From positions 1 through 26,551 of the forward strand of contig CAZXJI010000033.1 in assembly GCA_964640955.1 (NCBI GenBank): 26,551 nucleotides of DNA, given 5' to 3'. The DNA is from CAXXOK01 sp964640955 (lineage in GTDB: Bacteria > Bacillota > Clostridia > Christensenellales > Aristaeellaceae). How positions within the stretch are numbered: position 1 is the first letter of the stretch; every line of letters begins with the position of its first letter. The translations under genes were made by a program, and so were the position numbers. The notes under the pieces were generated by a model that saw nothing but the letters and a program-made list of their open reading frames with translations, did not search any database and was not told the origin of the DNA. Below are positions 7,744 to 15,650 of this stretch, one piece after another.

Positions 7744-8871
7744 TCAGATCGTCATGTTCTTGGAGATGACGATCGGGTAGGACTGCGGGCCGATCAGCTT
7801 GCCGCCCCGCTTGATGACCGCCTGCTTGTCCAGAATGCAGTTTTCCAGCACCACGTTCTCCTCGATTACGCTGTCCTGCATCACGACGCAGTTCTTAAGC
7901 TTCGCGCCTTTGGCGATCTTCACGCCGCGGAAGAGCACGCAGTGCTCCACGTCCCCGTCGATGATGCAGCCGTCCGCCACGATGGAGTCGACCACGTGGG
8001 CGTCTTCCAGATGGCGCGCGGGCAGCTCGTCGCGAACCTTGGTGTACACGGGGTTGTCCTCGCGGAACAGCGCGTGGCGGATTTTGGGGTCGATCACGTC
8101 GAGGTTGAACTTGAAGTAGCTCTGCACGCTGTCCAGCCGGTAGCACACGTCCGTATACTCGTAACCGGCCACGCGCATGCCCGCGTCCCGGATCATGCGC
8201 TGGAACACGTCGCGCGTCAGGTCGTGGTAGCCGTGCGCCGCGCCGCGATCGACCAGGTCCATCAGCAGGTCCTTGCGCAGCAGGAACACCTCCATGCAGG
8301 TGTTTTCGTACTGCGGCCGGGTGGGGTCGATCTCCACGTCGGTGATGATCCCGTCCTTGTTCACGTCGAAATAAATGCCGTACTCGGGGCGGCGCATCGC
8401 CGGGTTTTTGGTGTACATGATGGTGACGTCCGCGCCGCTCTTGCGGTAGGTGTCGAACATATCGTTGAAGTCGGCGTTGAACACGATCAGGCTGTTGCAA
8501 AGCAGCACGTATTCCTGCCGGCTGCGGCGCAGATAGCCGAGGTTGGAATGGATGGCGTCCAGGCTTCCGCTGTAGACGCCCACGTTTTCGCGCGTCAGGA
8601 ACGGCGGCAGGATGTAAAGGCCGTCGTTTTTGCCGTGCAGGTCCCATTCCTTGCCGCTGCCCAGATGGTCCATCAGGCTGTGGTAGTTTTTCTGCATGAT
8701 GACGCCGACGTTCTTGATGCCGCTGTTAACCATGTTGCTGACCAGAAAATCGATTACGCGGTAGCGGCCCGCCACCGGCATGGCGGCGATGGCGCGAACG
8801 ATCGTCAATTCCCGAAGAAGGCTGTCCTTCTCGCCGGTATAGATCATACCCAGTACGTTTTTCATAGCCAT
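7744..8871 (-). CDS. glgD: GlgD, ADP-glucose pyrophosphorylase-like subunit
   Basis: The 375-residue product is a homologue of GlgC with the same nucleotidyltransferase fold and C-terminal left-handed beta-helix (hexapeptide-like repeats from about 290). It lacks the catalytic signatures of GlgC: the Gly-rich GGQGSRLG loop is absent near the N-terminus, and the GlgC segment SGDHIYKMD is replaced by LCNSLIVFNAD (124-134), which loses the key Asp. In Bacillota GlgD is known to form a mixed enzyme with GlgC and to raise its activity. The ATG at 8871 has GAGG at good spacing; a second ATG two codons later is possible. It starts 34 bp after glgC. Confidence 0.94.
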   Translation of the reverse strand: MAMKNVLGMIYTGEKDSLLRELTIVRAIAAMPVAGRYRVIDFLVSNMVNSGIKNVGVIMQKNYHSLMDHLGSGKEWDLHGKNDGLYILPPFLTRENVGVYSGSLDAIHSNLGYLRRSRQEYVLLCNSLIVFNADFNDMFDTYRKSGADVTIMYTKNPAMRRPEYGIYFDVNKDGIITDVEIDPTRPQYENTCMEVFLLRKDLLMDLVDRGAAHGYHDLTRDVFQRMIRDAGMRVAGYEYTDVCYRLDSVQSYFKFNLDVIDPKIRHALFREDNPVYTKVRDELPARHLEDAHVVDSIVADGCIIDGDVEHCVLFRGVKIAKGAKLKNCVVMQDSVIEENVVLENCILDKQAVIKRGGKLIGPQSYPIVISKNMTI

Positions 8872-8905
8872 GGCGTTTTCCTCTTTTCCTAGCGTTACGG
8901 GGTCG

Positions 8906-10075
8906 TTACGCGCGTTGCTCGCCGGCCTTGACCGTTTCGCCGGCCGCAAGCTTCACGCCCTGTCCGACCACGGCGATGAGGCCGGTCGCCTCGCCGACCG
9001 ACGCGCCCGCGCCGATCACCGCGTCCTCGGCGATAATGGCGCGCGTAACCGACGCTCCGCGCTCGACCACGGCGCCGGGCATCACCACGCTGTCCACGAT
9101 GCTCGCGCCCTCCATCACCTGCACGCCCGCGAACAGCACGCTGTGCTCCACGCGCCCGTACACCTCGCAACCCTCGGTGATCAGGCTGCTTTTGGCCACC
9201 GCGCCCGGCGCCAGGTAGTGCGGCGCCACGCCCGGGTTGCGGCCGTAGATGCGCCATTTCTTATCGTACAGGTCGATGGGCATGGGCATGTTGAGCAGGT
9301 CCATGTTGGCCTCCCACAGGCTTTCGATGGTGCCCACGTCCTTCCAGTACCCCTCAAAATCGTAGGCGTACAGCTTTTGCTTGTCGGCAAGCATGTTGGG
9401 GATGATGTTCTTGCCGAAGTCGTTGCTGCTGTCGGGGTGGGAGGCGTCCTCCTGAAGGTATTGGCGAAGCTTGTCCCACGTGAACATGTACACGCCCATG
9501 CTGGCCTTGTTGTTCTTGGGCTTCTTGGGCTTTTCTTCAAACTCCACGATCACGTTGTTTTCCCCGGTGTTCATAATGCCGAAGCGGGGCGCTTCCTCCC
9601 AGGGCACTTCGCGCACGGCGATGGTCACGTCCGCGCCGATATCGATGTGGTAGCGCAGCATCGCGTTGTAATCCATTTTATAGATGTGGTCGCCGCTGAG
9701 GATGGCCACATAATCGGGGCTGAACTGCTCGATAAAGGCGAGGTTCTGGTAAATGGCATTGGCCGTGCCGCTGTACCACTCGCCCTGCTTGCCCTTTACG
9801 TAGGGCGGCAGCACGTACACGCCGCCGTGCGCCAGGTCCAGGTCCCACGGCGATCCGCTGCCGATATAGGCGTTGAGCTCCAGGGGCTGGTACTGCGTCA
9901 GCACGCCCACGACGTCGATACCGCTGTTGGCGCAGTTGCTGAGCGGAAAATCGATGATGCGGTACTTGCCGCCGTAGGGAATGGCGGGCTTGGCCATGTT
10001 CGCCGTTAAAATTCCCAGGCGGCTCCCCTGTCCGCCCGCAAGCAGCATGGCGACACATTGTTTTTTCTTTAGCAT
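8906..10075 (-). CDS. glgC: Glucose-1-phosphate adenylyltransferase
   Basis: The 389-residue product makes ADP-glucose from ATP and glucose-1-phosphate, the first committed step of glycogen synthesis. The N-terminal pyrophosphorylase motif GGQGSRLG is at 14-21, followed by KPAIPYGGKYRIIDFPLSNC. The catalytic region SGDHIYKMDY (127-136) is intact. The C-terminal third is a left-handed beta-helix. ATG 10075 has AAGGAG ten bases upstream. It lies between glgB and glgD with short gaps and is expected to be the active partner of GlgD. Confidence 0.96.
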   Translation of the reverse strand: MLKKKQCVAMLLAGGQGSRLGILTANMAKPAIPYGGKYRIIDFPLSNCANSGIDVVGVLTQYQPLELNAYIGSGSPWDLDLAHGGVYVLPPYVKGKQGEWYSGTANAIYQNLAFIEQFSPDYVAILSGDHIYKMDYNAMLRYHIDIGADVTIAVREVPWEEAPRFGIMNTGENNVIVEFEEKPKKPKNNKASMGVYMFTWDKLRQYLQEDASHPDSSNDFGKNIIPNMLADKQKLYAYDFEGYWKDVGTIESLWEANMDLLNMPMPIDLYDKKWRIYGRNPGVAPHYLAPGAVAKSSLITEGCEVYGRVEHSVLFAGVQVMEGASIVDSVVMPGAVVERGASVTRAIIAEDAVIGAGASVGEATGLIAVVGQGVKLAAGETVKAGEQRA

Positions 10076-10134
10076 GCAGGTTCCACTCCTTCTGTGTTAT
10101 GGCAAACCGCCGCGGCCCGCGTTAGGCGCCCGTT

Positions 10135-12198
10135 TCAGGCCCCGGCGTCCATTGGGTTCGTTTTCTCGGTCGGCCGCACGGCCCCGGATAGCGGAGATTC
10201 TCCTTCGTCGCTTCCCATCGGCGATTCCTCCATTCGCGCGCCGGTTGCCGCACGCTCGGGGCGCGGCGGCGCGGCAGGCTTTTCAAACACCTTGTCGTAA
10301 CGGAAATAGCAGCAGCTCAACGGCGGCACGCACAGGTCGGCGTGGAACGGAAAGCCGTTGAACTCCCCGGCCTCGGGACGGATCTCGTAGGCGTTGTACT
10401 GGTTGCTGCCGCCGAACTCCGCCCGGTCGGTGTTGAAAATCTCGTTCAGCATTCCGCCCTGGGGCAGCCCGACACGGTAAATGGGGTGGAAAACGGGGGT
10501 GAAGTTGACCACGCACAGCACCGCGCTCCCGTGTTTGTCCGTACGCAGGAAGGCGAGCACGCTGTTGTCCGAGTCGTTGGCCGTAATCCACTGAAAGCCG
10601 TCCCAGGAGGTATCCACCTCATAGAGCGCGGGCGTATTGCGGTAGAGGTGGTTGAGGGTTTTCACACACTGCTGCACCTGAGGATGGCGGTCGTACACCA
10701 GCAGGAACCAGTCCAGCTGATCGTCGTACTTCCATTCGATGAAATGCGCAAACTCCCCGCCCATGAACAGGAGCTTTTTGCCCGGGTGCGCCATGGTGTA
10801 GCCGTACAGGGCGCGCAGGCCCGCGAACTTCTGCCACAGGTCGCCGGGGTTCTTATCCAGCAGGCTGTGCTTGCCGTGCACCACCTCATCGTGCGAAAAA
10901 GGAAGAATGTAGTTTTCGTTGAACGCGTAGAACAGGCTGAAGGTCAGCTTGTCGTGGTGGTATTTGCGGTAGACGGCGTCCTTTTTGATGTAGAAAAGGA
11001 TGTCGTTCATCCAGCCCATGTTCCACTTGAACCCGAAGCCCAGGCCGCCCAGGTACGTGGGCGCCGTGACCATGGGGTAGGCGGAGCTTTCCTCGGCAAC
11101 CATCATGACGCCCGCAAAGTCGTGGTAGACGGTCTCGTTGAGGCGGCGCAGGAAGCGGATGGCGTCCAGGTTTTCGCGCCCGCCGTATTCGTTGGGCAGC
11201 CACTGCCCCGGCTCCTTGCAGAAGTCGTAATACAGCAGGCTGCTCACCGCGTCCACCCGAAGGCCGTCCGCGTGGTAAACATCCAGCCAGAAGCACGCGT
11301 TGCTCAAAAGGAAGCTGCATACCTCGCCGCGCCCGAAATCGAACAGCATCGTGCCCCACTGGTCGATCTCCCCGCGCCGGGGATCCGGATGGCTGTAAAG
11401 CGCGGTGCCGTCCAGCCGGTAAAGCCCCGCCTCATCCCGCGGAAAGTGCGCCGGCACCCAGTCCAGAAGCACCCCGATGCCCGCCCGGTGGCAGCGGTCG
11501 ACCAGCTCCATAAACTGCGCGGGTGTGCCGTAGCGTTCGGTGGGCGCGTAGTACCCCGTGACCTGATACCCCCAGGACATATCCAGCGGGTGTTCCATCA
11601 CCGGCAGAAGCTCGATGTGGGTGTACCCCATCTCCGTCACGTAGGGAATCAGTTGATCGGCAAACTCGGCATAGTTCAGGTAGCTGCCGTCCTCGTGCCG
11701 CCGCCAGGAGCCGATGTGCACCTCGTAGATGTTGATGGGGCTCACGTAGGGATTGAAGGTGCCGCGCCTTTGCATCCATTCCCCGTCGCCCCAGGCGTAA
11801 CCGGAAAGGTCGCACAGCCGGCTGGCGGTGTTGGGCCGGAGCTCCGAGCGGAAGCCGTAGGGATCGGCCTTCATGCGCCACAGGTCGTCCTCCCCCCACA
11901 CGGCGTACTTGTAGGCGGGCGCGCCTTCGACGTCTGCGTTGCGCCACAGTTCTTCCTCGCTCAGGCGCAATTCCCACGTGCCGTCGTACTGCTTTTGCAT
12001 GGGGTTGCGGCTGCGATTCCAGCCGTTGAAGTCCCCCACCAGCGCCACGTGCTTGGCGTTGGGCGCCCAAAGGCAGAAATGCCATTTTTTGATGTCGCCT
12101 TCCATGCACGGGTGCGCCCCGAGCATTTCGTACGCGCGTCGGTTGACGCCCTGGTGGAAGCCGTCGCGCACCTGCGCGCTGGGCGCTACGTACTGCAT
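10135..12198 (-). CDS. glgB: 1,4-alpha-glucan branching enzyme (GH13)
   Basis: The 687-residue product introduces alpha-1,6 branches into glycogen. An N-terminal carbohydrate-binding module of the CBM48 type (about 20-130, with FCLWAPNAKHVALVGDFN) precedes the GH13 barrel. The catalytic Asp is 316 in GLRVDAVSS, the acid/base Glu is 369 in MMVAEES, and the third carboxylate is Asp437 in FSHDEVVHG. DWVPAHFPRD (about 246-255) is the usual first GH13 region. Residues 640-687 form a Pro/Glu/Ser-rich, likely disordered tail past the normal end of the family. The start has AGGAGG seven bases upstream. As the first gene of the operon it follows a consensus-like promoter and a leader of about 160 bases with a strong predicted hairpin. 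Confidence 0.96.
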   Translation of the reverse strand: MQYVAPSAQVRDGFHQGVNRRAYEMLGAHPCMEGDIKKWHFCLWAPNAKHVALVGDFNGWNRSRNPMQKQYDGTWELRLSEEELWRNADVEGAPAYKYAVWGEDDLWRMKADPYGFRSELRPNTASRLCDLSGYAWGDGEWMQRRGTFNPYVSPINIYEVHIGSWRRHEDGSYLNYAEFADQLIPYVTEMGYTHIELLPVMEHPLDMSWGYQVTGYYAPTERYGTPAQFMELVDRCHRAGIGVLLDWVPAHFPRDEAGLYRLDGTALYSHPDPRRGEIDQWGTMLFDFGRGEVCSFLLSNACFWLDVYHADGLRVDAVSSLLYYDFCKEPGQWLPNEYGGRENLDAIRFLRRLNETVYHDFAGVMMVAEESSAYPMVTAPTYLGGLGFGFKWNMGWMNDILFYIKKDAVYRKYHHDKLTFSLFYAFNENYILPFSHDEVVHGKHSLLDKNPGDLWQKFAGLRALYGYTMAHPGKKLLFMGGEFAHFIEWKYDDQLDWFLLVYDRHPQVQQCVKTLNHLYRNTPALYEVDTSWDGFQWITANDSDNSVLAFLRTDKHGSAVLCVVNFTPVFHPIYRVGLPQGGMLNEIFNTDRAEFGGSNQYNAYEIRPEAGEFNGFPFHADLCVPPLSCCYFRYDKVFEKPAAPPRPERAATGARMEESPMGSDEGESPLSGAVRPTEKTNPMDAGA

Positions 12199-12245
12199 GA
12201 GGTGACCTCCTCGTTCGCTTTACCGCTTCGGCCGCCTGGGCTGCC

Positions 12246-12323
12246 CCGGGCCCCGCCGGATTGCCCGCACGGGAAAAGATTCGGATACGTCCACAGCAAC
12301 CCGGCGCTAGTGCGCGGGCCCGG
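12246..12323 (-). promoter_or_regulatory. Structured 5' leader of the glg operon
   Basis: In the leader between the promoter and glgB, two arm pairs are nested: 12246-12253 with 12316-12323 (CCGGGCCC, 8 bp) and 12255-12264 with 12296-12305 (10 bp with one G-U-type pair). A single base on one side faces a 10-base bulge on the other, and the apical loop is 31 bases. The stem is too strong to be random sequence of ordinary composition, though the high G+C content lowers the bar. No T tract follows, so it is not a normal terminator. A regulatory or stabilising role is inferred. Confidence 0.45.
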
Positions 12324-12366
12324 ACGGTTTATGCTTTCCTGAATCTCAGAATCTTGCTCTGGTTCT

Positions 12367-12396
12367 ATTTTATCCGCAAATGCGGTCGTTCGTCAA
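12367..12396 (-). promoter_or_regulatory. Promoter of the glgBCDA operon
   Basis: The minus strand reads TTGACG (12391-12396), an 18-base spacer and TAAAAT (12367-12372). This is the only good sigma-A promoter in the 344-bp gap before glgB and predicts a leader of about 160 bases. Confidence 0.75.
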
Positions 12397-12403
12397 GATG
12401 CGG

Positions 12404-12444
12404 GAGCGGTTTTTTTATTTGATGACGAAAAAAAGAGCGGTTTT
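12404..12444 (-). repeat. Direct repeat upstream of the glg promoter
   Basis: The decamer AAAACCGCTC (minus strand) occurs at 12404-12413 and 12435-12444, 31 bp apart, which is about three helical turns. Both lie just upstream of the glg -35 box. The spacing would suit a dimeric activator on one face of the DNA, but no known motif is recognised. Confidence 0.35.
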
Positions 12445-12461
12445 CCCTGCCGGATACGGGT

Positions 12462-12509
12462 CAAAAACGTCGCGGGTTTCCGGCTTGAGGCCGGGAAACC
12501 CGCGACGTT
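12462..12509 (-). terminator. Intrinsic terminator of the metallophosphatase gene
   Basis: On the minus strand a long stem (12489-12509 with 12466-12484, one bulged G) closes on a short TTGA-type loop and is followed by TTTTT. It lies 34 bp after the stop codon of the 5'-nucleotidase-like gene and separates it from the glg promoter. Confidence 0.85.
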
Positions 12510-12542
12510 CGGTTCAAAGGGGGATCGTGTGCGGAGCAGCCT

Positions 12543-14195
12543 TTACTGGATCACGGTGATGCGGCCCTGCGGCTCGGCGTATTCCTCGCCGATCACGCCG
12601 CCCAGCACCTCGGTGGTGTAGTTGATCAGCGCGTCTTCCAGGGCGACGTAGGTGTTGTACCCCGTCTGCTGGTTGGCGTACTTGAGCACATAGCACTGGT
12701 CGCCGCCGGCGGCGGAGAAGTCGTTGGTGACGATCACGTACTCCGCGTCCAGGTCGAACGGCTCGCCGCCCACGCTTTCGATGGTCACGCGGGCACCGGG
12801 GTCGGCGGGCGCGTAATAGGTGGAATCGGGGTACTGGTCGCCGTTAACGTAGGGCACGGTGGTGTCGATGGTCATTACGATCCCCGACACCTGCATGAAG
12901 CCGCCCAACGGTTCGGGCGTGCAGTAGCTGGAAGCTTCGAACAGCTCCAGCATCTCGCTGCCCTTGAGGGTCATAATCTGAAGCGTGTTTCCGAAGGGGA
13001 ACACGGTCTTCATGTCCTTCATGGTCACATCGCCGATCTGGATGCTGGCACGGATGCCGCCGCCGTTGTTGAACGCGGCGACGACCGGCTCGCTGTAGAC
13101 CTGGTTGGCCTGCCAGAGCATGGCGTCGGTCGCGAAATCGCCCAGGTTGGTTTCCTCGGTGCGCACGCCGGGCGAACGCTCGCCGTTGAGGAGTACTTCG
13201 GTGGTGGCGAAGGTGGCGGAGAGCTGGGCGTTGATCTCGTCGTCAAACTGCCCGATTTCCTCGCTGACTTCGGCGTCGCCGTAGGTCGCGCCGACCGCGG
13301 TGCTCTGCGCCTTGTAGAGCGAAGCGGAGAGGCTTTCGCCGTCGAAGACGACCTCGCCGATGTTGTGGCCGTAGCTGCCGGTGCTCACCAGAAGCGTGGT
13401 AGGCACGTCCTCGGCGCCTTCCTCGTGCTTCTGCTGTACTTCCTCGTTGAGCTCCACGTGGCTGTGGCCGTCGATGAACAGGTCGATGCCCGTGGTGTTG
13501 GCGATGACGTCGGTGGAGCGGTTGCCCGCGCTCTCGTCGTCCACGCCCAGATGGCCCAACACCACGATCAGGTCGCATTCGGCGGCCTTCAACTCGTCTA
13601 CGTACTGCTGCGCGCAGGCGTACAGATCGTCGCCCATCAGGAAGGAAACGTTCTGCATCAGCGCGGGGTTGGCCTTGGTGAGGGTCTCGGGGGTGTCCAG
13701 ACCGATGATGCCAACCTTGTAGTTGCCGGTTTCAAAGATCTTGTAAGGCTCGAAGTACAGCGTTTTGTCGGAGGTGCGCAGCATGTTGGCGCACAGAACG
13801 GGGAACGCGGCGTTCCCGACGTTCTGCAGGAACTGGTCCACGCCCCAGTCGAACTCGTGGTTGCCGGGGCACATGGCGTCGTAGCCGGTGATGTTCATGA
13901 ACTGGATGGCGTTGGCGCCCTTGCTCAGGTTGACGATCGGCTGGCCCTGCGAAGCGTCGCCCGCGTCCAGCAGCAGGACGTCCGCGCCGGTCGACTTGGC
14001 GTCGGTCGTGTATTGCTTGATCTGCGCGTAGCCGACCGAGGGCTCGGAGGGGTCGGTGACGGCATAGCCGTGGATGTCGTTGGTGTGCACAATGACCAGC
14101 TTACCGCTCAGGTCCACCTGCTGCTCCGCCGTGGCGGGCGCGGACAGGCAGGCAAGCATGGTTACGGCCAGCAGGATGGAAAGCCATTTTCTCAT
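12543..14195 (-). CDS. Secreted 5'-nucleotidase/UshA-type metallophosphatase
   Basis: The 550-residue product has a signal peptide (positive MRK, hydrophobic 4-20, likely cleavage after ATA at 23). The metallophosphatase domain carries the dinuclear metal motifs TNDIHG (38-43), DAGD (77-80), GNHEFDWG (111-118), GHLG (214-217) and DGHSH (242-246). The C-terminal 5'-nucleotidase domain has the substrate motifs NNGGGIR (376-382) and FGNTL (401-405). Family members hydrolyse nucleotides, 2',3'-cyclic nucleotides or UDP-sugars outside the cytoplasm to recover nucleosides and phosphate; the exact substrate is not evident. No sortase or lipobox anchor is visible, so it may be released. The start is chosen at GAGGAGG and the signal peptide; a longer frame reaching 14369 would cross the promoter. 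It is a single-gene unit with its own promoter and terminator. Confidence 0.92.
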   Translation of the reverse strand: MRKWLSILLAVTMLACLSAPATAEQQVDLSGKLVIVHTNDIHGYAVTDPSEPSVGYAQIKQYTTDAKSTGADVLLLDAGDASQGQPIVNLSKGANAIQFMNITGYDAMCPGNHEFDWGVDQFLQNVGNAAFPVLCANMLRTSDKTLYFEPYKIFETGNYKVGIIGLDTPETLTKANPALMQNVSFLMGDDLYACAQQYVDELKAAECDLIVVLGHLGVDDESAGNRSTDVIANTTGIDLFIDGHSHVELNEEVQQKHEEGAEDVPTTLLVSTGSYGHNIGEVVFDGESLSASLYKAQSTAVGATYGDAEVSEEIGQFDDEINAQLSATFATTEVLLNGERSPGVRTEETNLGDFATDAMLWQANQVYSEPVVAAFNNGGGIRASIQIGDVTMKDMKTVFPFGNTLQIMTLKGSEMLELFEASSYCTPEPLGGFMQVSGIVMTIDTTVPYVNGDQYPDSTYYAPADPGARVTIESVGGEPFDLDAEYVIVTNDFSAAGGDQCYVLKYANQQTGYNTYVALEDALINYTTEVLGGVIGEEYAEPQGRITVIQ

Positions 14196-14252
14196 GATCG
14201 TTCCTCCTCGTTTGTTCAGTTGTGTCGCGGTTTTTTTCGAACTTCCGTCCTG

Positions 14253-14282
14253 ATTATAGCAAAGGCGCGCCCGCTCCGTCAA
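14253..14282 (-). promoter_or_regulatory. Promoter of the metallophosphatase gene
   Basis: The minus strand reads TTGACG (14277-14282), an 18-base spacer and a perfect TATAAT (14253-14258), about 57 bases before the start codon. Confidence 0.8.
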
Positions 14283-14334
14283 TCCCGGCCGCAGCGCGGC
14301 TCTCCGGCCCGAAACCCTTTGTATTCTTCGTTTC

Positions 14335-14366
14335 AAAAACCGCGCCGGCAAATGCGGCGCGGTTTT
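14335..14366 (-). terminator. Intrinsic terminator of uxuA
   Basis: AAAACCGCGCCG pairs with CGGCGCGGTTTT around a short loop on the minus strand and ends in a T run. It begins four bases after the uxuA stop codon. Confidence 0.85.
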
Positions 14367-14370
14367 CATT

Positions 14371-15450
14371 TTATTTTTTCGCAGATTTCACAATCGCTTC
14401 CCACAAACCGTTCAGGTAGGCGATGCCCAGCGCCCGGTCGTACAGGCCGTAGCCGGGCCGCCCTTTCTCCCCCCAGATCATGCGGCCGTGGTCGGGGCGC
14501 ACGTAGGTATCCGGGCAGGTGTCGTAGATCGCTTTCATGATCGCGTACATGTCCAGGTCGCCGTCCGCGGACAGGTGGCTGGCCTCGCGGAAATGCCGGT
14601 AGCCCAGGTACTTGACGTTTCGCACGTGCACGCAACCGATGCGGTTAAGCTCCCCGAAATGCCGGAGCACCGCGGGAACGTCGTTGTCCGGGTTGCTGCC
14701 CAGCGACCCCGTGCAAAGGCATACGGCGTTGCGGGGCGAATCGTGCAGGGCCACGATCCGGTCGAAATCCTCCCGGCTGTGCGCGATGCGCGGAAGCCCG
14801 AAGATCGGCCAGGCCGGGTCGTCCGGGTGGACGGCCATGGTAACGCCGACCTCCTCGCACACCGGGATGATGCCGTCCAGGAAATATTTATAATGGGCGC
14901 GCAGGTCGTCCGCGGTGACGCTTTCGTAGCGTTTCAGGGTCGTCTGCAGCTCGGCAAGGCGCGCGGGTTCCCACCCGGGGAGGGTGAAGCCGTTGCTGTT
15001 CTCCGCCGTGCGCCGGACGATCGCAAGCGGCGTCATGCCTTCCAGTTCCTTCTCGTCGTAGTAGAGGCTGTTGCTGCCGTCCGCCTCGATGGGGCGCGCC
15101 AGGTCGGTGCGCAGCCAGTCGAACACGGGCATGAAGTTGTATACGATCACCTTCACGCCGAACGCGGCAAGGTTTCGGATGGTGGTTTTGTAGTTTTCGA
15201 TGTAGCGGTCCCGGGAAGGCAGGCCCATCTTGATGTCCTCGTGGACGTTGACGCTTTCGATGACCTCGCATTCCAGCCCCGCCGCGTGGATTTCCTCCAC
15301 GTAGGCGCGGATTTCCTCCCGCGTCCACACCTCGCCCGCGGCCTTTCGGTCCAGTACGCCCATCACGCCGGAGCAGTTGGGAATCTGTTTAATCTGTTGA
15401 AGCGTCACGGCGTCGCTGCCGGAGCCGAACCAGCGGAACGTCATTTTCAT
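14371..15450 (-). CDS. uxuA: Mannonate dehydratase
   Basis: The 359-residue product is a UxuA-type mannonate dehydratase, which converts D-mannonate to 2-keto-3-deoxygluconate in glucuronate breakdown. It has the family start MKMTFRWFGSGSD, then IPNCSGVMGVL, HPDDPAWPIFGLPRI in the middle, and the C-terminal metal-site segments GCVHVRNVKYLG and RPDHGRMIWGEKGRPGYGLYDRA. The fold is a TIM barrel of the xylose isomerase-like group needing a divalent metal. AAGGAG lies eight bases before ATG 15450. It stands alone: uxuB, uxaC, kdgK and kdgA are not adjacent, so the rest of the pathway must be elsewhere. A GGTATAC palindrome upstream of its promoter resembles the operator of UxuR/ExuR-type GntR regulators. 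Confidence 0.95.
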   Translation of the reverse strand: MKMTFRWFGSGSDAVTLQQIKQIPNCSGVMGVLDRKAAGEVWTREEIRAYVEEIHAAGLECEVIESVNVHEDIKMGLPSRDRYIENYKTTIRNLAAFGVKVIVYNFMPVFDWLRTDLARPIEADGSNSLYYDEKELEGMTPLAIVRRTAENSNGFTLPGWEPARLAELQTTLKRYESVTADDLRAHYKYFLDGIIPVCEEVGVTMAVHPDDPAWPIFGLPRIAHSREDFDRIVALHDSPRNAVCLCTGSLGSNPDNDVPAVLRHFGELNRIGCVHVRNVKYLGYRHFREASHLSADGDLDMYAIMKAIYDTCPDTYVRPDHGRMIWGEKGRPGYGLYDRALGIAYLNGLWEAIVKSAKK

Positions 15451-15511
15451 GTCGGTTTCTCCTTTCGTCCCGCCGGGTCTGCGCGCCGGGGGAACTGCCC
15501 TGTACGGGGGG

Positions 15512-15541
15512 ATGATACCACAGCCGTTTCGGGCGCGTCAA
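15512..15541 (-). promoter_or_regulatory. Promoter of uxuA
   Basis: The minus strand reads TTGACG (15536-15541), an 18-base spacer and TATCAT (15512-15517), about 62 bases before the uxuA start. Confidence 0.75.
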
Positions 15542-15553
15542 CTGGTATACTAG
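15542..15553 (-). promoter_or_regulatory. Candidate UxuR/ExuR-like operator
   Basis: CTGGTATACTAG is a 12-base near-palindrome (10 of 12 symmetric positions) directly abutting the uxuA -35 box. Its core TGGTATAC matches the centre of the TTGGTATACCAA-type site bound by hexuronate regulators of the GntR family, which control uxuA in other bacteria. No GntR gene is in the window. Confidence 0.4.
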
Positions 15554-15583
15554 AATTCTTTCCCCCGATTCCATCGCCGGCGC

Positions 15584-15612
15584 TTGCCCGCCGCCGCCAG
15601 TGATGATATACT
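15584..15612 (+). promoter_or_regulatory. Probable promoter of birA
   Basis: TTGCCC (15584-15589), a 17-base spacer and TATACT (15607-15612) lie about 38 bases before the birA start. The -10 box is inside the small inverted repeat ATGATA-TAC-TATCAT (15602-15616). Confidence 0.6.
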
Positions 15613-15650
15613 ATCATTATCAAATCGCTTCTCCGTCCACAGGAGGCCGT

